Assembly (NCBI GenBank): GCA_000972765.1
Contig: CP011265.1
Location: forward strand, 1,116,001 to 1,180,000
Reading direction: 5' to 3'
Origin: Verrucomicrobia bacterium IMCC26134
GTDB taxonomy: Bacteria > Verrucomicrobiota > Verrucomicrobiia > Opitutales > Opitutaceae
Length of the DNA: 64,000 bases
Shown: in pieces, positions 17,594 to 26,407 of the stretch
Position numbering within the stretch: the stretch's first letter is position 1
Layout of the letters: every line of letters begins with the position of its first letter
The notes under the pieces: model-generated
Seen by the model: the letters and a program-made list of their open reading frames with translations, nothing else
Told to the model about the DNA's origin: nothing
The model's database searches: none
Translations under genes and position numbers: made by a program

Positions 17594-18494
17594 GGATGGC
17601 GCGCAGGACGCGCACCGCGTTGACCGACGAGGTCGATTCGTTGTCGTCGATTACGTTTTTCCCCTCCTGTCCGCCGGCGAGATCGCTGAGTGCCCGCACG
17701 GCCAGGAAAGGCACGCCATTCGTGTAGCAAACGTGGGCGTAGGCGGTGGTTTCCATGTCGAGGCAGCGTGCTTTCCAGACTTCGAACACAAATTTCCGAT
17801 AAGCGGCATTGTCCATGAAGACGGGTCCGGTCACGCCGGTGCCTCCGACCTCGATGGTGAGCACGCGTCCGGAACGATCGCCTTTAACTGGGCCGAGTTT
17901 GGCGATGGCCTGTTTCGCTAACGCGAGCAACGAGGGGTCGGCGGGGAAGGTCGGCACGCGATCGAATTTATCCAGACCGGATCGGGTGGCTACGACGTCA
18001 TCGGGAAACATCATGCCGAAATTGGGATACTTTTGCTTAAAATACTCCGCGATGTGGTGGCCGCCCTTGCCGTCCGGATTGAAGTAAGCCGCTTCGCAGT
18101 GGTAAGCCCACTGATCAGGGATAACCACATCGCCGACATGTAACGCCGGGTCGATGCCGCCGGCTACACCGGCAAAGAGCACGTGTGTGATGGGGAAATG
18201 GTCGAGCGCCAGCTGGAGTGCCATCGCGGCATTGACCATGCTCATGCCGGTCTCGACCACGAGCACGTCCTTGCCTTCGACTTCTCCGCGATAAAAGCGG
18301 AAGCCCTTGATGCTCTTTTGCGCGAAGCGTGGATCGTCGAGACCGAACTCTTTCACCATCGCATCCATCTCGGGTGGGTAGGCGTTGAGCACTGCGATCA
18401 GAGCCTGGGGTGTCTTCGGCGAGGCGTCTGGTTCGACCGCGCGAGCCAGAGGCAGGATGATGAGAAAAGCGAACAGGAGGCGGAGGTGTTTCAT
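17580..18494 (-). CDS. Exported MTA/SAH-nucleosidase-like (PNP_UDP_1) protein
   Basis: A 304-residue protein with a clear signal peptide (LLFAFLIILPLARA, residues 6-19), so it acts outside the cytoplasm. This is odd for the family, which is normally cytosolic. The phosphorylase/nucleosidase fold is marked by VLNAYPPEMDAMV, HVLFAGVAGGIDP (the glycine-rich substrate loop), ARCLDMETTAYAHV (the ME-T motif that binds the ribose) and VRALSDLAGG (catalytic Asp). Family enzymes split nucleosides such as methylthioadenosine, SAH or inosine into base and sugar. It follows the NUP-like gene by 16 bp, so the two form an operon. Confidence 0.82.
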   Translation of the reverse strand: MKHLRLLFAFLIILPLARAVEPDASPKTPQALIAVLNAYPPEMDAMVKEFGLDDPRFAQKSIKGFRFYRGEVEGKDVLVVETGMSMVNAAMALQLALDHFPITHVLFAGVAGGIDPALHVGDVVIPDQWAYHCEAAYFNPDGKGGHHIAEYFKQKYPNFGMMFPDDVVATRSGLDKFDRVPTFPADPSLLALAKQAIAKLGPVKGDRSGRVLTIEVGGTGVTGPVFMDNAAYRKFVFEVWKARCLDMETTAYAHVCYTNGVPFLAVRALSDLAGGQEGKNVIDDNESTSSVNAVRVLRAILKEL

Positions 18495-18510
18495 TTCGTA
18501 AAAGGAATAA

Positions 18511-19554
18511 TCAGGGTTTGGGCAACTCGGTGGCGTAGCAGTCCCAGCCTTTAAGCAGGGCGCTCACGACGCGACTGCCGACTTTATAAGCAGCTTCGAC
18601 CGAAGGAAGGTAGCCGCCGAGGGGGCCGTCCTGTTCTCCGCTGAGGCTGGCAAGGGCTGTGCCTTCCGGCCACTGCATATCGAAGTTGCTTGCGGTGCGG
18701 AGCACGAGCACTCGCTTTACGTCCGTCTTGCCCGCACGGGAGAGCCAGGTGAGTGCCTGAAGCGTGCCGGTATCCTCCATCGCGGTGGTGACGTAGTTGC
18801 CTCGGCCTTCGGTGTGGTAGGCGACCCAGTCGTTGGCCCATTGGTTGAGGAGTTTTCCATGCCAAAAAGTGCTGCTGGCGAGGTTGTCGCCTTTTAGCAC
18901 GAAGGGCGGACGTTGTGCGTTGGGGAAACCATCGTAACGCGTGCGGCGTTTGAGCATCTCGGGATTATCGTCGAGCGGAGTATCTTTGGTGAGTTGATAC
19001 GCCCAATCGACGAGACCGGGTTGCAGGTGGTAAACTTCACCGATTTTATCGTCTTTCCGGGGCTTGGCGTAAGGCTCGTAGCGTCCGTAGGGCAGATAGC
19101 CGGTCGGCCAGCCGTCAGGTATCTCGCGTGCGTCGATTTCGTAGCCGAGGTCCCCCTCGACCAGTGAGTTTGCCCAGACTGCCGAGCCCAAGGTGCCGTC
19201 AGCCGGGTCGATGCCGGCGATGCCGGCAACCAGCCAGTAGGCCTGGGAAAAATCAAAACGAGCGTCGAGCCCGAGTGCCATGATCGAGGCGGCGGAGCGG
19301 GTGTTGCCCATGCCGGTAACAATGCCTATTACCGAGCCATCGGCACTGGCTCTTACGTCGTGGTAGGCTTGGGGAAGCGGTATCACGCGGTCGAGTTTTT
19401 CGCGTTCGACCCAAAGTTGAAATTCCCCTGGCACGTCGCCGCTATCCGCTCCGACTTCAAACATCGATACGACCACCACCTTCACTTTCAGCGGGGCTTC
19501 GCTTGCGGCTAGGGCCGTGCATGTAAGGGCAAACAAAAGGGCGGAGGAACGCAT
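18511..19554 (-). CDS. Exported purine nucleoside permease (NUP)-family protein
   Basis: A 347-residue protein. The ATG at 19554 is chosen because it places a signal peptide (SALLFALTCTALAASEA) at the N-terminus; the frame to 19623 adds unrelated residues. The body matches the NUP family first described as Candida nucleoside permease, which shares the purine nucleoside phosphorylase fold: IGIVTGMGNTRSAAS, VAGIAGIDPADGTLGSA, TAMEDTGTLQAL and VLRTASNFDMQWP. No transmembrane helices follow the signal peptide, so in this bacterium it is more likely a periplasmic nucleoside-binding or nucleoside-cleaving enzyme than a channel. It is the first gene of an operon with the exported nucleosidase. Confidence 0.82.
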   Translation of the reverse strand: MRSSALLFALTCTALAASEAPLKVKVVVVSMFEVGADSGDVPGEFQLWVEREKLDRVIPLPQAYHDVRASADGSVIGIVTGMGNTRSAASIMALGLDARFDFSQAYWLVAGIAGIDPADGTLGSAVWANSLVEGDLGYEIDAREIPDGWPTGYLPYGRYEPYAKPRKDDKIGEVYHLQPGLVDWAYQLTKDTPLDDNPEMLKRRTRYDGFPNAQRPPFVLKGDNLASSTFWHGKLLNQWANDWVAYHTEGRGNYVTTAMEDTGTLQALTWLSRAGKTDVKRVLVLRTASNFDMQWPEGTALASLSGEQDGPLGGYLPSVEAAYKVGSRVVSALLKGWDCYATELPKP

Positions 19555-19564
19555 ATCCGCGCAT

Positions 19565-19580
19565 AGCAACTCATGTGCCG
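19565..19580 (-). promoter_or_regulatory. Sigma-54-like element upstream of the NUP-like gene
   Basis: On the minus strand CGGCACATGAGTTGCT shows GG-N10-GC spacing and lies in a 19-bp block (19561-19579) identical at 18 positions to the one before the TonB receptor. The predicted transcription start falls at the A of the ATG (19554), implying a leaderless mRNA, or else a different function for the block such as an activator or repressor site. Confidence 0.5.
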
Positions 19581-19682
19581 TCAGGCCGGGCATCTGGCAC
19601 CCGTTAGTGGGCAAGAGGCACATTGCTTATTAATGACGATGGGCTCGCACTCTCGTCTTCTATACTTTGGAGTTCGATTCAT

Positions 19683-22652
19683 ATGAGACGCACCCCCGCC
19701 TCTTCCGGTGATCAACTTGTTACCACTGAACTTCACCAACTCGCCATAGAGCTGGAGGGTGAGTTGCATTTAGACGCAGCAATGCGCCGGCTTTATTCGA
19801 CCGATGCCTCTGAATACCAGGAGATGCCGCTGGCGGTGGCGCTTCCGAAAAACGAGGCTGATTTACGTCGCTTGCTGGCGTTCGCCGTTCATCGCGGCGT
19901 TGGAGTCATCCCGCGCGCCGCCGGCACCTCGCTGGCCGGACAAGTTGTCGGCAATGGTATTGTCGTGGATATCGGTCGGCATCTCAACCGTATCCTGAGC
20001 TACGATCCGACAACCCGCCGGGTGAGAGTTCAACCGGGCGTGATTCGCGATGAACTCAACTTATTCCTCAAACCGCACGGCGTCTTCTTTACCCCTGAGA
20101 CGTCCACTGCGAACCGCGCCATGGTGGGCGGCATGGTCGGTAATAACTCCTGCGGCGCGAACTCCATTGTTTACGGTGCCACGCGCGACCATCTCGTCTC
20201 CGCCCGTGGCTACTTGAGCGATGGTTCCGAGGCGACATTCAGTCCGCTCACCCGCGAAGGGTTTGCCTCGAAATGCGCCGCGCCAGACTCGCTTGAGACC
20301 CGCATCTACCGCTGTGTGCGCGATCTGCTTGGCGACGCCGGGAATCGGGCACTCATCCGCGAAAACTTCCCCAAGCCCACCGTCACCCGGCGTAACACCG
20401 GCTACGCGCTCGATCAGTTGCTCGATAACGTTGTATTCGACCCCGCCTCGGCGACTCCGTTCAATCTCTGCCGGCTGATCGCTGGCTCCGAGGGCACTCT
20501 CTTTCTCGGGGTCGAGTTCGAGCTCAATTGCGAACCTATCCCGCCCGCCGGCGCGCTCATGTGCGTCCACTTTCCCAGCGTCGTGGACTCGCTGCAGGCG
20601 GCGGTAATCGTGATGAAGCACCGCCCCTTTGGTTGCGAACTCATCGACCGTCACATCCTCGAATGCACCAAGTCTAATCTCACTCACGCGAAGAACCGCT
20701 TTTTCGTGCAGGGCGACCCTGGTGCCGTGCTGGTCGTGGAGATTCGTCATGCGGATCGCGCCCATATCGAAACCGAGATGGCGGCGATCGAGGCAGAGTT
20801 GCGCACTGCCGGCCTTGGCTACGCCTTCCCTGTGCTTTGGGGCGACGATTGTGCGCGCGTCTGGGACCTGCGCCGTGCCGGCCAGGGTTTGATGAACATC
20901 GTTCAGGGTGACGCCAAACCCCGCGAGATCGTGGAGGATACAGCCGTAGCGATTGAGGATCTGCCTGCTTACATCACAGAGTTCGACGCCTTGATGAAGG
21001 GTAAATACGGCATCAGTTGCGTTTACTACGCGCACGCCGGTGCCGGGGAACTTCACACCCGGCCTCTGTTTAATCTAAAAACGCCCGAGGGTCTTGCTAT
21101 GTTTCGCGCCATCGCCACCGACGTGGCGGTGTTGGTGAAGAAGTATCGCGGTTCCCTCTCCGGCGAGCACGGCGACGGTCGCCTGCGCGGTGAGTTCATC
21201 AAGTTCATGGTTGGCGAGGCCTGTTACATGATGATGCGCCGAGTAAAGGAAACCTGCGATCCGCACAACATCCTCAATCCCGGCAAGGTCATTGATACTC
21301 CGCCGATGGATTCGCATCTGCGCCATGCAGTCGGTCACGTTGAGCCCGATTATAAAACCATCTTTGATTTCAGCGCCACACAGGGTGTTCTCCGTGCCGC
21401 CGAGGCCTGCACCGGTGTCGGCGAATGCCGCAAAACACATCTTTCGGGCGGCACGATGTGCCCGAGCTACATGGCCACGCGCAACGAGCAGGACAGCACC
21501 CGCGCCCGCGCCAACATGCTCCGACAGGTGCTGACTCATCCGCGTGATGTCGCCAATCCATGGGACAGCGAGGAGGTCAAAGGCGTTATGGACCTCTGCC
21601 TCTCCTGCAAGGCCTGTAAATCCGAGTGTCCGTCGAACGTCGACGTCGCCCGCCTCAAGGCGGAGTGGCAGCAGCACTATTATGACACTCACGGCGTGCC
21701 GCTGCGTTCGCGATTCATCGCCGGCTTTTCGCGCACTATGTTTCTGGCTGCGCTGGTCCCCGGAGCCTACAACTGGGCGGCCACCTCGCCGCGAGTGTCG
21801 GGTTGGATCAAGCGACTCGCCGGTTTCGCTCCAAGTCGCAGCCTACCGACCTTGTATCGCACCACACTCACCGCCTGGCATGCCCGTTTTGCGAATCCGA
21901 GGAGGTTCAATTATACAAACGGACGGGTATTTCTCTTTTGCGACGAGTTCACCAATTACAATGACACAAGAGTGGGCATTCAGGCGGTCGAATTGCTCAA
22001 CCGGCTCGGCTACGAGGTGATGATCCCGAAGCACGTCGAGAGCGGTCGGGCGCATTTCTCGAAGGGACTGGTCCGTGACGCGCAGAAAATAGCGATTCGA
22101 AACGTCGAACTGCTGGCGGATGTTGTCACTGACGCTATGCCGCTGATCGGTATCGAGCCCTCGGCGATTCTCGGTTTTCGTGACGAATACCTTTCGTTGA
22201 TGCCGGACCACCTAAAAGCTGCGGCTCAGACGCTCGCCAAGCGGGCCTTGCTCGTTGACGAGTTCATCGCGCGGGAAGCGGAGGCGGGGCGGATTACCAG
22301 TGCTGCGTTCGTGCCTGGTTCGCGTGTGATACGCTTGCACGGACACTGCCATCAAAAGGCACTCTCGTCGATGGTGCCGACGGTCAGAATGCTGGAGCTA
22401 CCCGTAGGTTACAAGGTGACGATGATCCCTTCCGGTTGCTGTGGGATGGCGGGTTCGTTTGGGTATGAAACTGAACATTTCGACGTCTCCCAAAAGATTG
22501 GTGAACTCGTTTTGTTTCCAGCGGTAAGGTCGACTCCGCTCGCAACACTTATCGCCGCGCCCGGAACGAGTTGTCGTCATCAAATCAAGGACGCAACCGG
22601 ACGTCCCGCTCTGCACCCGGTGGAAATTCTACGCGAAGCCTGCCGTTTTTGA
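19683..22652 (+). CDS. YdiJ-like FAD/Fe-S dehydrogenase (probable D-2-hydroxyacid oxidation)
   Basis: A 989-residue fusion. The ATG at 19683 is preferred because TTGGAG lies ten bases upstream; a TTG at 19623 also opens the frame. An FAD-binding PCMH domain (about 40-260; RAAGTSLAGQVVGNGIV and MVGNNSCGANS) is followed by the FAD-oxidase C-terminal domain (YYAHAGAGELHTRP, SGEHGDGRLRGEF). Then comes a 4Fe-4S ferredoxin-like region (CTGVGEC, CLSCKACKSECPS), and two cysteine-rich CCG domains end in GHCHQKALS and GCCGMAGSFGYE. E. coli YdiJ of this layout oxidises D-2-hydroxyglutarate. The shared divergent promoter region with the NUP-like gene does not prove a functional link. Confidence 0.85.
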   Translation: MRRTPASSGDQLVTTELHQLAIELEGELHLDAAMRRLYSTDASEYQEMPLAVALPKNEADLRRLLAFAVHRGVGVIPRAAGTSLAGQVVGNGIVVDIGRHLNRILSYDPTTRRVRVQPGVIRDELNLFLKPHGVFFTPETSTANRAMVGGMVGNNSCGANSIVYGATRDHLVSARGYLSDGSEATFSPLTREGFASKCAAPDSLETRIYRCVRDLLGDAGNRALIRENFPKPTVTRRNTGYALDQLLDNVVFDPASATPFNLCRLIAGSEGTLFLGVEFELNCEPIPPAGALMCVHFPSVVDSLQAAVIVMKHRPFGCELIDRHILECTKSNLTHAKNRFFVQGDPGAVLVVEIRHADRAHIETEMAAIEAELRTAGLGYAFPVLWGDDCARVWDLRRAGQGLMNIVQGDAKPREIVEDTAVAIEDLPAYITEFDALMKGKYGISCVYYAHAGAGELHTRPLFNLKTPEGLAMFRAIATDVAVLVKKYRGSLSGEHGDGRLRGEFIKFMVGEACYMMMRRVKETCDPHNILNPGKVIDTPPMDSHLRHAVGHVEPDYKTIFDFSATQGVLRAAEACTGVGECRKTHLSGGTMCPSYMATRNEQDSTRARANMLRQVLTHPRDVANPWDSEEVKGVMDLCLSCKACKSECPSNVDVARLKAEWQQHYYDTHGVPLRSRFIAGFSRTMFLAALVPGAYNWAATSPRVSGWIKRLAGFAPSRSLPTLYRTTLTAWHARFANPRRFNYTNGRVFLFCDEFTNYNDTRVGIQAVELLNRLGYEVMIPKHVESGRAHFSKGLVRDAQKIAIRNVELLADVVTDAMPLIGIEPSAILGFRDEYLSLMPDHLKAAAQTLAKRALLVDEFIAREAEAGRITSAAFVPGSRVIRLHGHCHQKALSSMVPTVRMLELPVGYKVTMIPSGCCGMAGSFGYETEHFDVSQKIGELVLFPAVRSTPLATLIAAPGTSCRHQIKDATGRPALHPVEILREACRF

Positions 22653-22690
22653 AACGTCGCAACCATCCTTCCCGGCGCAAACCATGCCGG

Positions 22691-24226
22691 TCAGGGGAAA
22701 AGCGTGATACGGTAGCGGGCGAGGGCGCTGCCTTCCAGCCGGTCTAGGTTGGCCTGGGCGACGCGGAGATTGATGCCGGCTTGGAGTTCGGAGAGCCGAG
22801 CCAGGTCGAGATCGTCCTGGGATTGCTGGACGGCGCGAAAGGTGGAGAGGCCTGATTCGTAGCGGGCTTTTTCGAGCTCGAATTGGCGGGCGCTGAGCTT
22901 GGTGGAAAGAGCGGAGAGACGAAGGTTTTCCTGGCTGGTTTCCAAGGCGCGCACGGCGTTGCGGACCTGGACGATCAGGTTCTGCTCGATCTGGCGCAGT
23001 CTTATGTTTTCGCGTTCCAGGCCGGAGCGGGACTGGCGAATACGGGCGTTTTCTTCGCGAAAGCCCCAGGGAAAAGATAGGGTGAGGTCGAGTTGCCAGT
23101 TGTAGATATCGCCGGTGCCGAGATCAGTCACGGCGCGATCGGCGGTGCCGGATTTTCCGTTAAAGCCTGCGGAAGCGCCGAGATCGAGTTGCGGCAGGCG
23201 GGCGTTCTTGGTGGTGGAAACGTCTATCTCCTGTTGACGCACGGAGGCGCGGGCGGAGGCATATTCCGGGGTGTTGGCGAGGGCGCGGGTGAACACGGCC
23301 GCGGGGTTGTGAGCGGTGTATTCGATGGCGGGTAAAGAGACGGGACCGAGGGGTGCGTCAAATTGTTCGCGTCCCATGAGGCGCAGCAGCTCGTCGGCGC
23401 GGTCGCGAGTGGACTGGCGTGAGAGGAGTAAATCGCGGGAGGCGTTCGCCACGCCGACCTCGGCCTGCAGGACCTCCAGATCGGTGGCTACGCCGGTATC
23501 GCGGCGGGCGCGGTTTTCTTCGAGAAGCTTTTCCCTGACTTGAAGCGAAAAAGCGCGAACGCCGAGTTGCTCGCGCGACAAAGAGTAGTTGGCGTAGGCG
23601 ACCTCGATATCGTGAATCACCGCGAGGACGGCCGAGGTGAGATCTGAGCGGCTGCGCAGGGTGCCCAGGCGTGCGCGCTCGATGCCTGCGAGGTTTTGCT
23701 CGCGACCGCGACCCTTGAGGAGGGGCTGGCGGATTGAGAGACCTAGATCGGAATTATAGGCCGGGTTAAGGCCGGTGCCGGAGGGGGCGCGTTCGTTGCG
23801 GTCGAGACGGGAGGTGGCGGTGAAGGTGGCGCCGGTATCGATCTTTTTAGTGGCTGAAATATTCGTGGCGCGTGATTCGTCGCGCAGGGCGGGATTTTCG
23901 TTAACTCCGGTGGCAACGCTGGCGGAAAGGCGAGGGTCGAAGGTGGCGCGGGCAATCTCCTCCGAGTCGGCGCTGGAAGAAGTGGAAAGGCGCTGCAGTT
24001 TGACATCGAAGTTAGCGCCGAGAGCCTGGGCGACGGCAATTTCCAGAGTAAGGGCCGGGGCGTTTGGATCTTCGGTGGGATCAGGGGACGCTAGGGCGGA
24101 CGCCGTAGCCACAGTGGTGGAGACGGGTGCCGGGGTATGGACGGCGTCAGTCGCGTAAAGGGCTGAAACGCTGAGGACCAGCGTCGAGGTAAGGAGCGAG
24201 ATGAGAGACTGGCGAAGGGTGGTCAT
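22691..24226 (-). CDS. TolC-family outer-membrane efflux protein
   Basis: A 511-residue protein with a signal peptide (LISLLTSTLVLSVSALYA) and two copies of the outer-membrane efflux repeat: helical hairpins around 90-290 and 300-500, with SIRQPLLKGRGREQNLAG before a long coiled helix. It probably forms a trimeric exit duct for a type I secretion or RND/MacB pump, but no pump or adaptor gene is adjacent. Its start overlaps the stop of the upstream zinc-ribbon gene (ATGA). It converges with the YdiJ-like gene. Confidence 0.88.
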   Translation of the reverse strand: MTTLRQSLISLLTSTLVLSVSALYATDAVHTPAPVSTTVATASALASPDPTEDPNAPALTLEIAVAQALGANFDVKLQRLSTSSSADSEEIARATFDPRLSASVATGVNENPALRDESRATNISATKKIDTGATFTATSRLDRNERAPSGTGLNPAYNSDLGLSIRQPLLKGRGREQNLAGIERARLGTLRSRSDLTSAVLAVIHDIEVAYANYSLSREQLGVRAFSLQVREKLLEENRARRDTGVATDLEVLQAEVGVANASRDLLLSRQSTRDRADELLRLMGREQFDAPLGPVSLPAIEYTAHNPAAVFTRALANTPEYASARASVRQQEIDVSTTKNARLPQLDLGASAGFNGKSGTADRAVTDLGTGDIYNWQLDLTLSFPWGFREENARIRQSRSGLERENIRLRQIEQNLIVQVRNAVRALETSQENLRLSALSTKLSARQFELEKARYESGLSTFRAVQQSQDDLDLARLSELQAGINLRVAQANLDRLEGSALARYRITLFP

Positions 24227-24471
24227 TGGCGTTCGAATTCACCGCCGGAGGTGCGTTTAAAAATTTTAAAACCGGCGGACTTTGCTTCAGAGACGGAGAT
24301 GGGCTTTAAAAGTTTCGGGGTATAAATATCCTGTAATGCAGCACGCGACACCTTTTGGCCGCAGGTAGGACATGCGGTGAGGTCAGGTTTACCCGGCGAC
24401 TGGCGGTGGTCGAAGCCATCGCCGCACAGTTTGCAGGGAGATTGCTGCGGTGTGTAGCGGTGGATGGGCAT
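24223..24471 (-). CDS. FmdB-type small zinc-ribbon protein
   Basis: An 82-residue protein. The N-terminal strand MPIHRYTP and paired cysteines (CKLC and CPTC, 24 residues apart) form a zinc ribbon of the FmdB/putative regulatory protein class. A C-terminal half rich in Lys, ending with KIFKRTSGGEF, follows. The function of the family is unclear; some members were proposed as regulators of amidase or formamidase genes. Translational coupling to the TolC gene by a 4-bp overlap is visible. Confidence 0.7.
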   Translation of the reverse strand: MPIHRYTPQQSPCKLCGDGFDHRQSPGKPDLTACPTCGQKVSRAALQDIYTPKLLKPISVSEAKSAGFKIFKRTSGGEFERQ

Positions 24472-24552
24472 CTGAGTCTAGAGTGGTGAAAGCGAGAACA
24501 TGCATTGAATGAGTGGATAGCTCAACGCGGATTCCCGATTAATGAACTGGCG

Positions 24553-24582
24553 AAAAAAAGCCCCGGCGCATTGGCCGGGGCT
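24553..24582 (-). terminator. Rho-independent terminator after the PpiD/SurA-like gene
   Basis: A nine-base-pair GC stem (AGCCCCGGC, 24559-24567, with 24574-24582) and a 6-base loop; on the minus strand a run of Ts follows at 24553-24559. It is placed 31 bp after the foldase stop codon. Confidence 0.9.
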
Positions 24583-24613
24583 AAAGAGGCGGTGCGGGAT
24601 ATCTGCTGGCAGA

Positions 24614-26266
24614 TCAGGGGGCTACTGGAGCGGATTTAGCGAGCTCGGCGCTGGCTGCGTCCGCGAGTAAGGAGGCGGCTGCCTGAGCGCCCAGGTAGTT
24701 ACACAGACGCTCCTTGAGCTCAATATATGCAGGTGAAGCCGGGTCAGCAGCAGGAGTGTTTTTTTCCACGACCTGAACGAGCACGCCATTGGCGCCGCGC
24801 GTGGTTATAAATTGGCTCATGCCGCCTTGGGCTAGTTTATCAAGTGCGCCGAAAACCGAGTAGTCGAGGTCCTTGGGGGGATCGGACATGGTGAACGGCG
24901 CGATGGTTTTGATGTCTGCCTTGAGCCCGGCGGTCGTGGCCGCAGCGGTGACAGAGTCAGTAAACGGTTTGCCGGCGGTAAGCGAGGCTTGGACGGCGGC
25001 GCGAAGATTCTGCCCGGCCTCGTTGAAGAGGCGATGTTGCTCGGCGGAGCGGTAAGCGGAAAGCACAAGGGTTCGAACCTCATCCAGGGAGGGGGAGTGG
25101 GCGGCGATATTGTCACGCCAGACGAGCAGTGCCGCGCCCGATGGCGTGGCAACCGGGTCGGAGTAGGGCGAATCGGGGCCAAGACGCTGGGCAATCGGGG
25201 CTAGGCGGCTAATGGCACCCTGACCGCCGAGAGTCCCCGGCGCGGTGTCGCGGCCAATCTGGCCGGCTTCGGACAAGGTGAGCTTTTCTTTGGTCACAAA
25301 GGCAGGAAGGTCGTCCAGCTTCACGTTTTGCTCGACCAGTTTGACGGCCACATCGCTGGCGGAGGCGAGGGCGGAGCGGTTGGCGCGGTCGAGGCGGAGC
25401 GACGTCTCCACTTTGGCACGCACGGCTGCGAAGGCGGCGTCGGTGCCAGCGGTCTGGCCTTCGGCGGTAAAACGCGAGGTGTTGGCGTCGTATATGGCGC
25501 GGAGTTCGGCGTCGGTAAACTTCAGGGATTCGTCCGGCTTTGCGGTGAACTGGATCGCGGCGACTGTGACGCGTGCTGGAATTTCGAAGCGGCGTGCGTT
25601 GGTGGCGAACCAGGCGGCCAGTTTTGTATCTGAAGTATCGATACTGGGGGAGAATGCGTTGGCGTCGATAGTCGCGACGGCGAGGCTCCAGCGGGTGGAG
25701 CTGCGGGCGAGCTCCTCTGCAACGTCGGCGGGGAGGACGTAGCCAGGGCCGGCGAGCAGCTTGCGGTAGGCGGCGAAGCGGACGTCTCCGAGCATGATGC
25801 GGGCGATGTCGGCCTCGGTCATACGGGGGTTGGTCTTCAGGGTGTCACGGAAGTCGGAGTAACGCTTGGCGTCGAATTTGCCGTCGGTTCCGGTGAATGC
25901 ACCCAAGCTGCGGACGTGGTTTGCAATGTCCGCATCGGTGGGATCGGGCAGCCCAAGCTTGTTGGCGAAGTGTATGCCTGCATAGCGCTGCTTGGCGTAT
26001 TCCTCGACTTGGGCGGAGTTGATGCCTTCGACGGAACCGCGTTGCAGCATGATGCTGAGCTCCGCGTCACCCATGAGACGCTGCTGGTCGGAGGCGACGG
26101 TGAGGTTAAGGTCGAAAAACGGCCTGTCCGGAAGCTTTTGTCCCGCTTGATGCAGACCGCCGGACGTGTTCGTGATAAACACGAATGATACGATGACGGT
26201 GCCGAGCAGAATGAGGAACAGCCATTTGAAGTGCTGTTGGAACGTGCGTTGGATCCAGGATATCAT
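24614..26266 (-). CDS. PpiD/SurA-like membrane-anchored periplasmic foldase
   Basis: A 550-residue protein. A short cytoplasmic head (MISWIQRTFQQHFK) precedes one transmembrane helix (WLFLILLGTVIVSFVFI, 15-31), as in PpiD. The periplasmic part has a SurA_N-like helical domain (about 60-190; ADIARIMLGDVRFAAYRKLL). The expected parvulin-type PPIase domain (about 290-400) is weak: I see LGGQGAISRLAP where parvulins read a GGDLG/F-type motif. It may therefore be a chaperone with poor or no isomerase activity. The likely client set is outer-membrane proteins. It has its own terminator downstream. Confidence 0.75.
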   Translation of the reverse strand: MISWIQRTFQQHFKWLFLILLGTVIVSFVFITNTSGGLHQAGQKLPDRPFFDLNLTVASDQQRLMGDAELSIMLQRGSVEGINSAQVEEYAKQRYAGIHFANKLGLPDPTDADIANHVRSLGAFTGTDGKFDAKRYSDFRDTLKTNPRMTEADIARIMLGDVRFAAYRKLLAGPGYVLPADVAEELARSSTRWSLAVATIDANAFSPSIDTSDTKLAAWFATNARRFEIPARVTVAAIQFTAKPDESLKFTDAELRAIYDANTSRFTAEGQTAGTDAAFAAVRAKVETSLRLDRANRSALASASDVAVKLVEQNVKLDDLPAFVTKEKLTLSEAGQIGRDTAPGTLGGQGAISRLAPIAQRLGPDSPYSDPVATPSGAALLVWRDNIAAHSPSLDEVRTLVLSAYRSAEQHRLFNEAGQNLRAAVQASLTAGKPFTDSVTAAATTAGLKADIKTIAPFTMSDPPKDLDYSVFGALDKLAQGGMSQFITTRGANGVLVQVVEKNTPAADPASPAYIELKERLCNYLGAQAAASLLADAASAELAKSAPVAP

Positions 26267-26407
26267 GAGGGGGAAAAAGGGTGAACTTTGCGGTTAAGGA
26301 GTCGGGGGGCAAGGCGCTAAACAAGGATCTCTGAGGCAAAAAACCGGCGGTATTGGCTGGGGAAAGGAGCGCGATTGATGGAGTGGACTTGTTATATGAC
26401 TGCTAAA

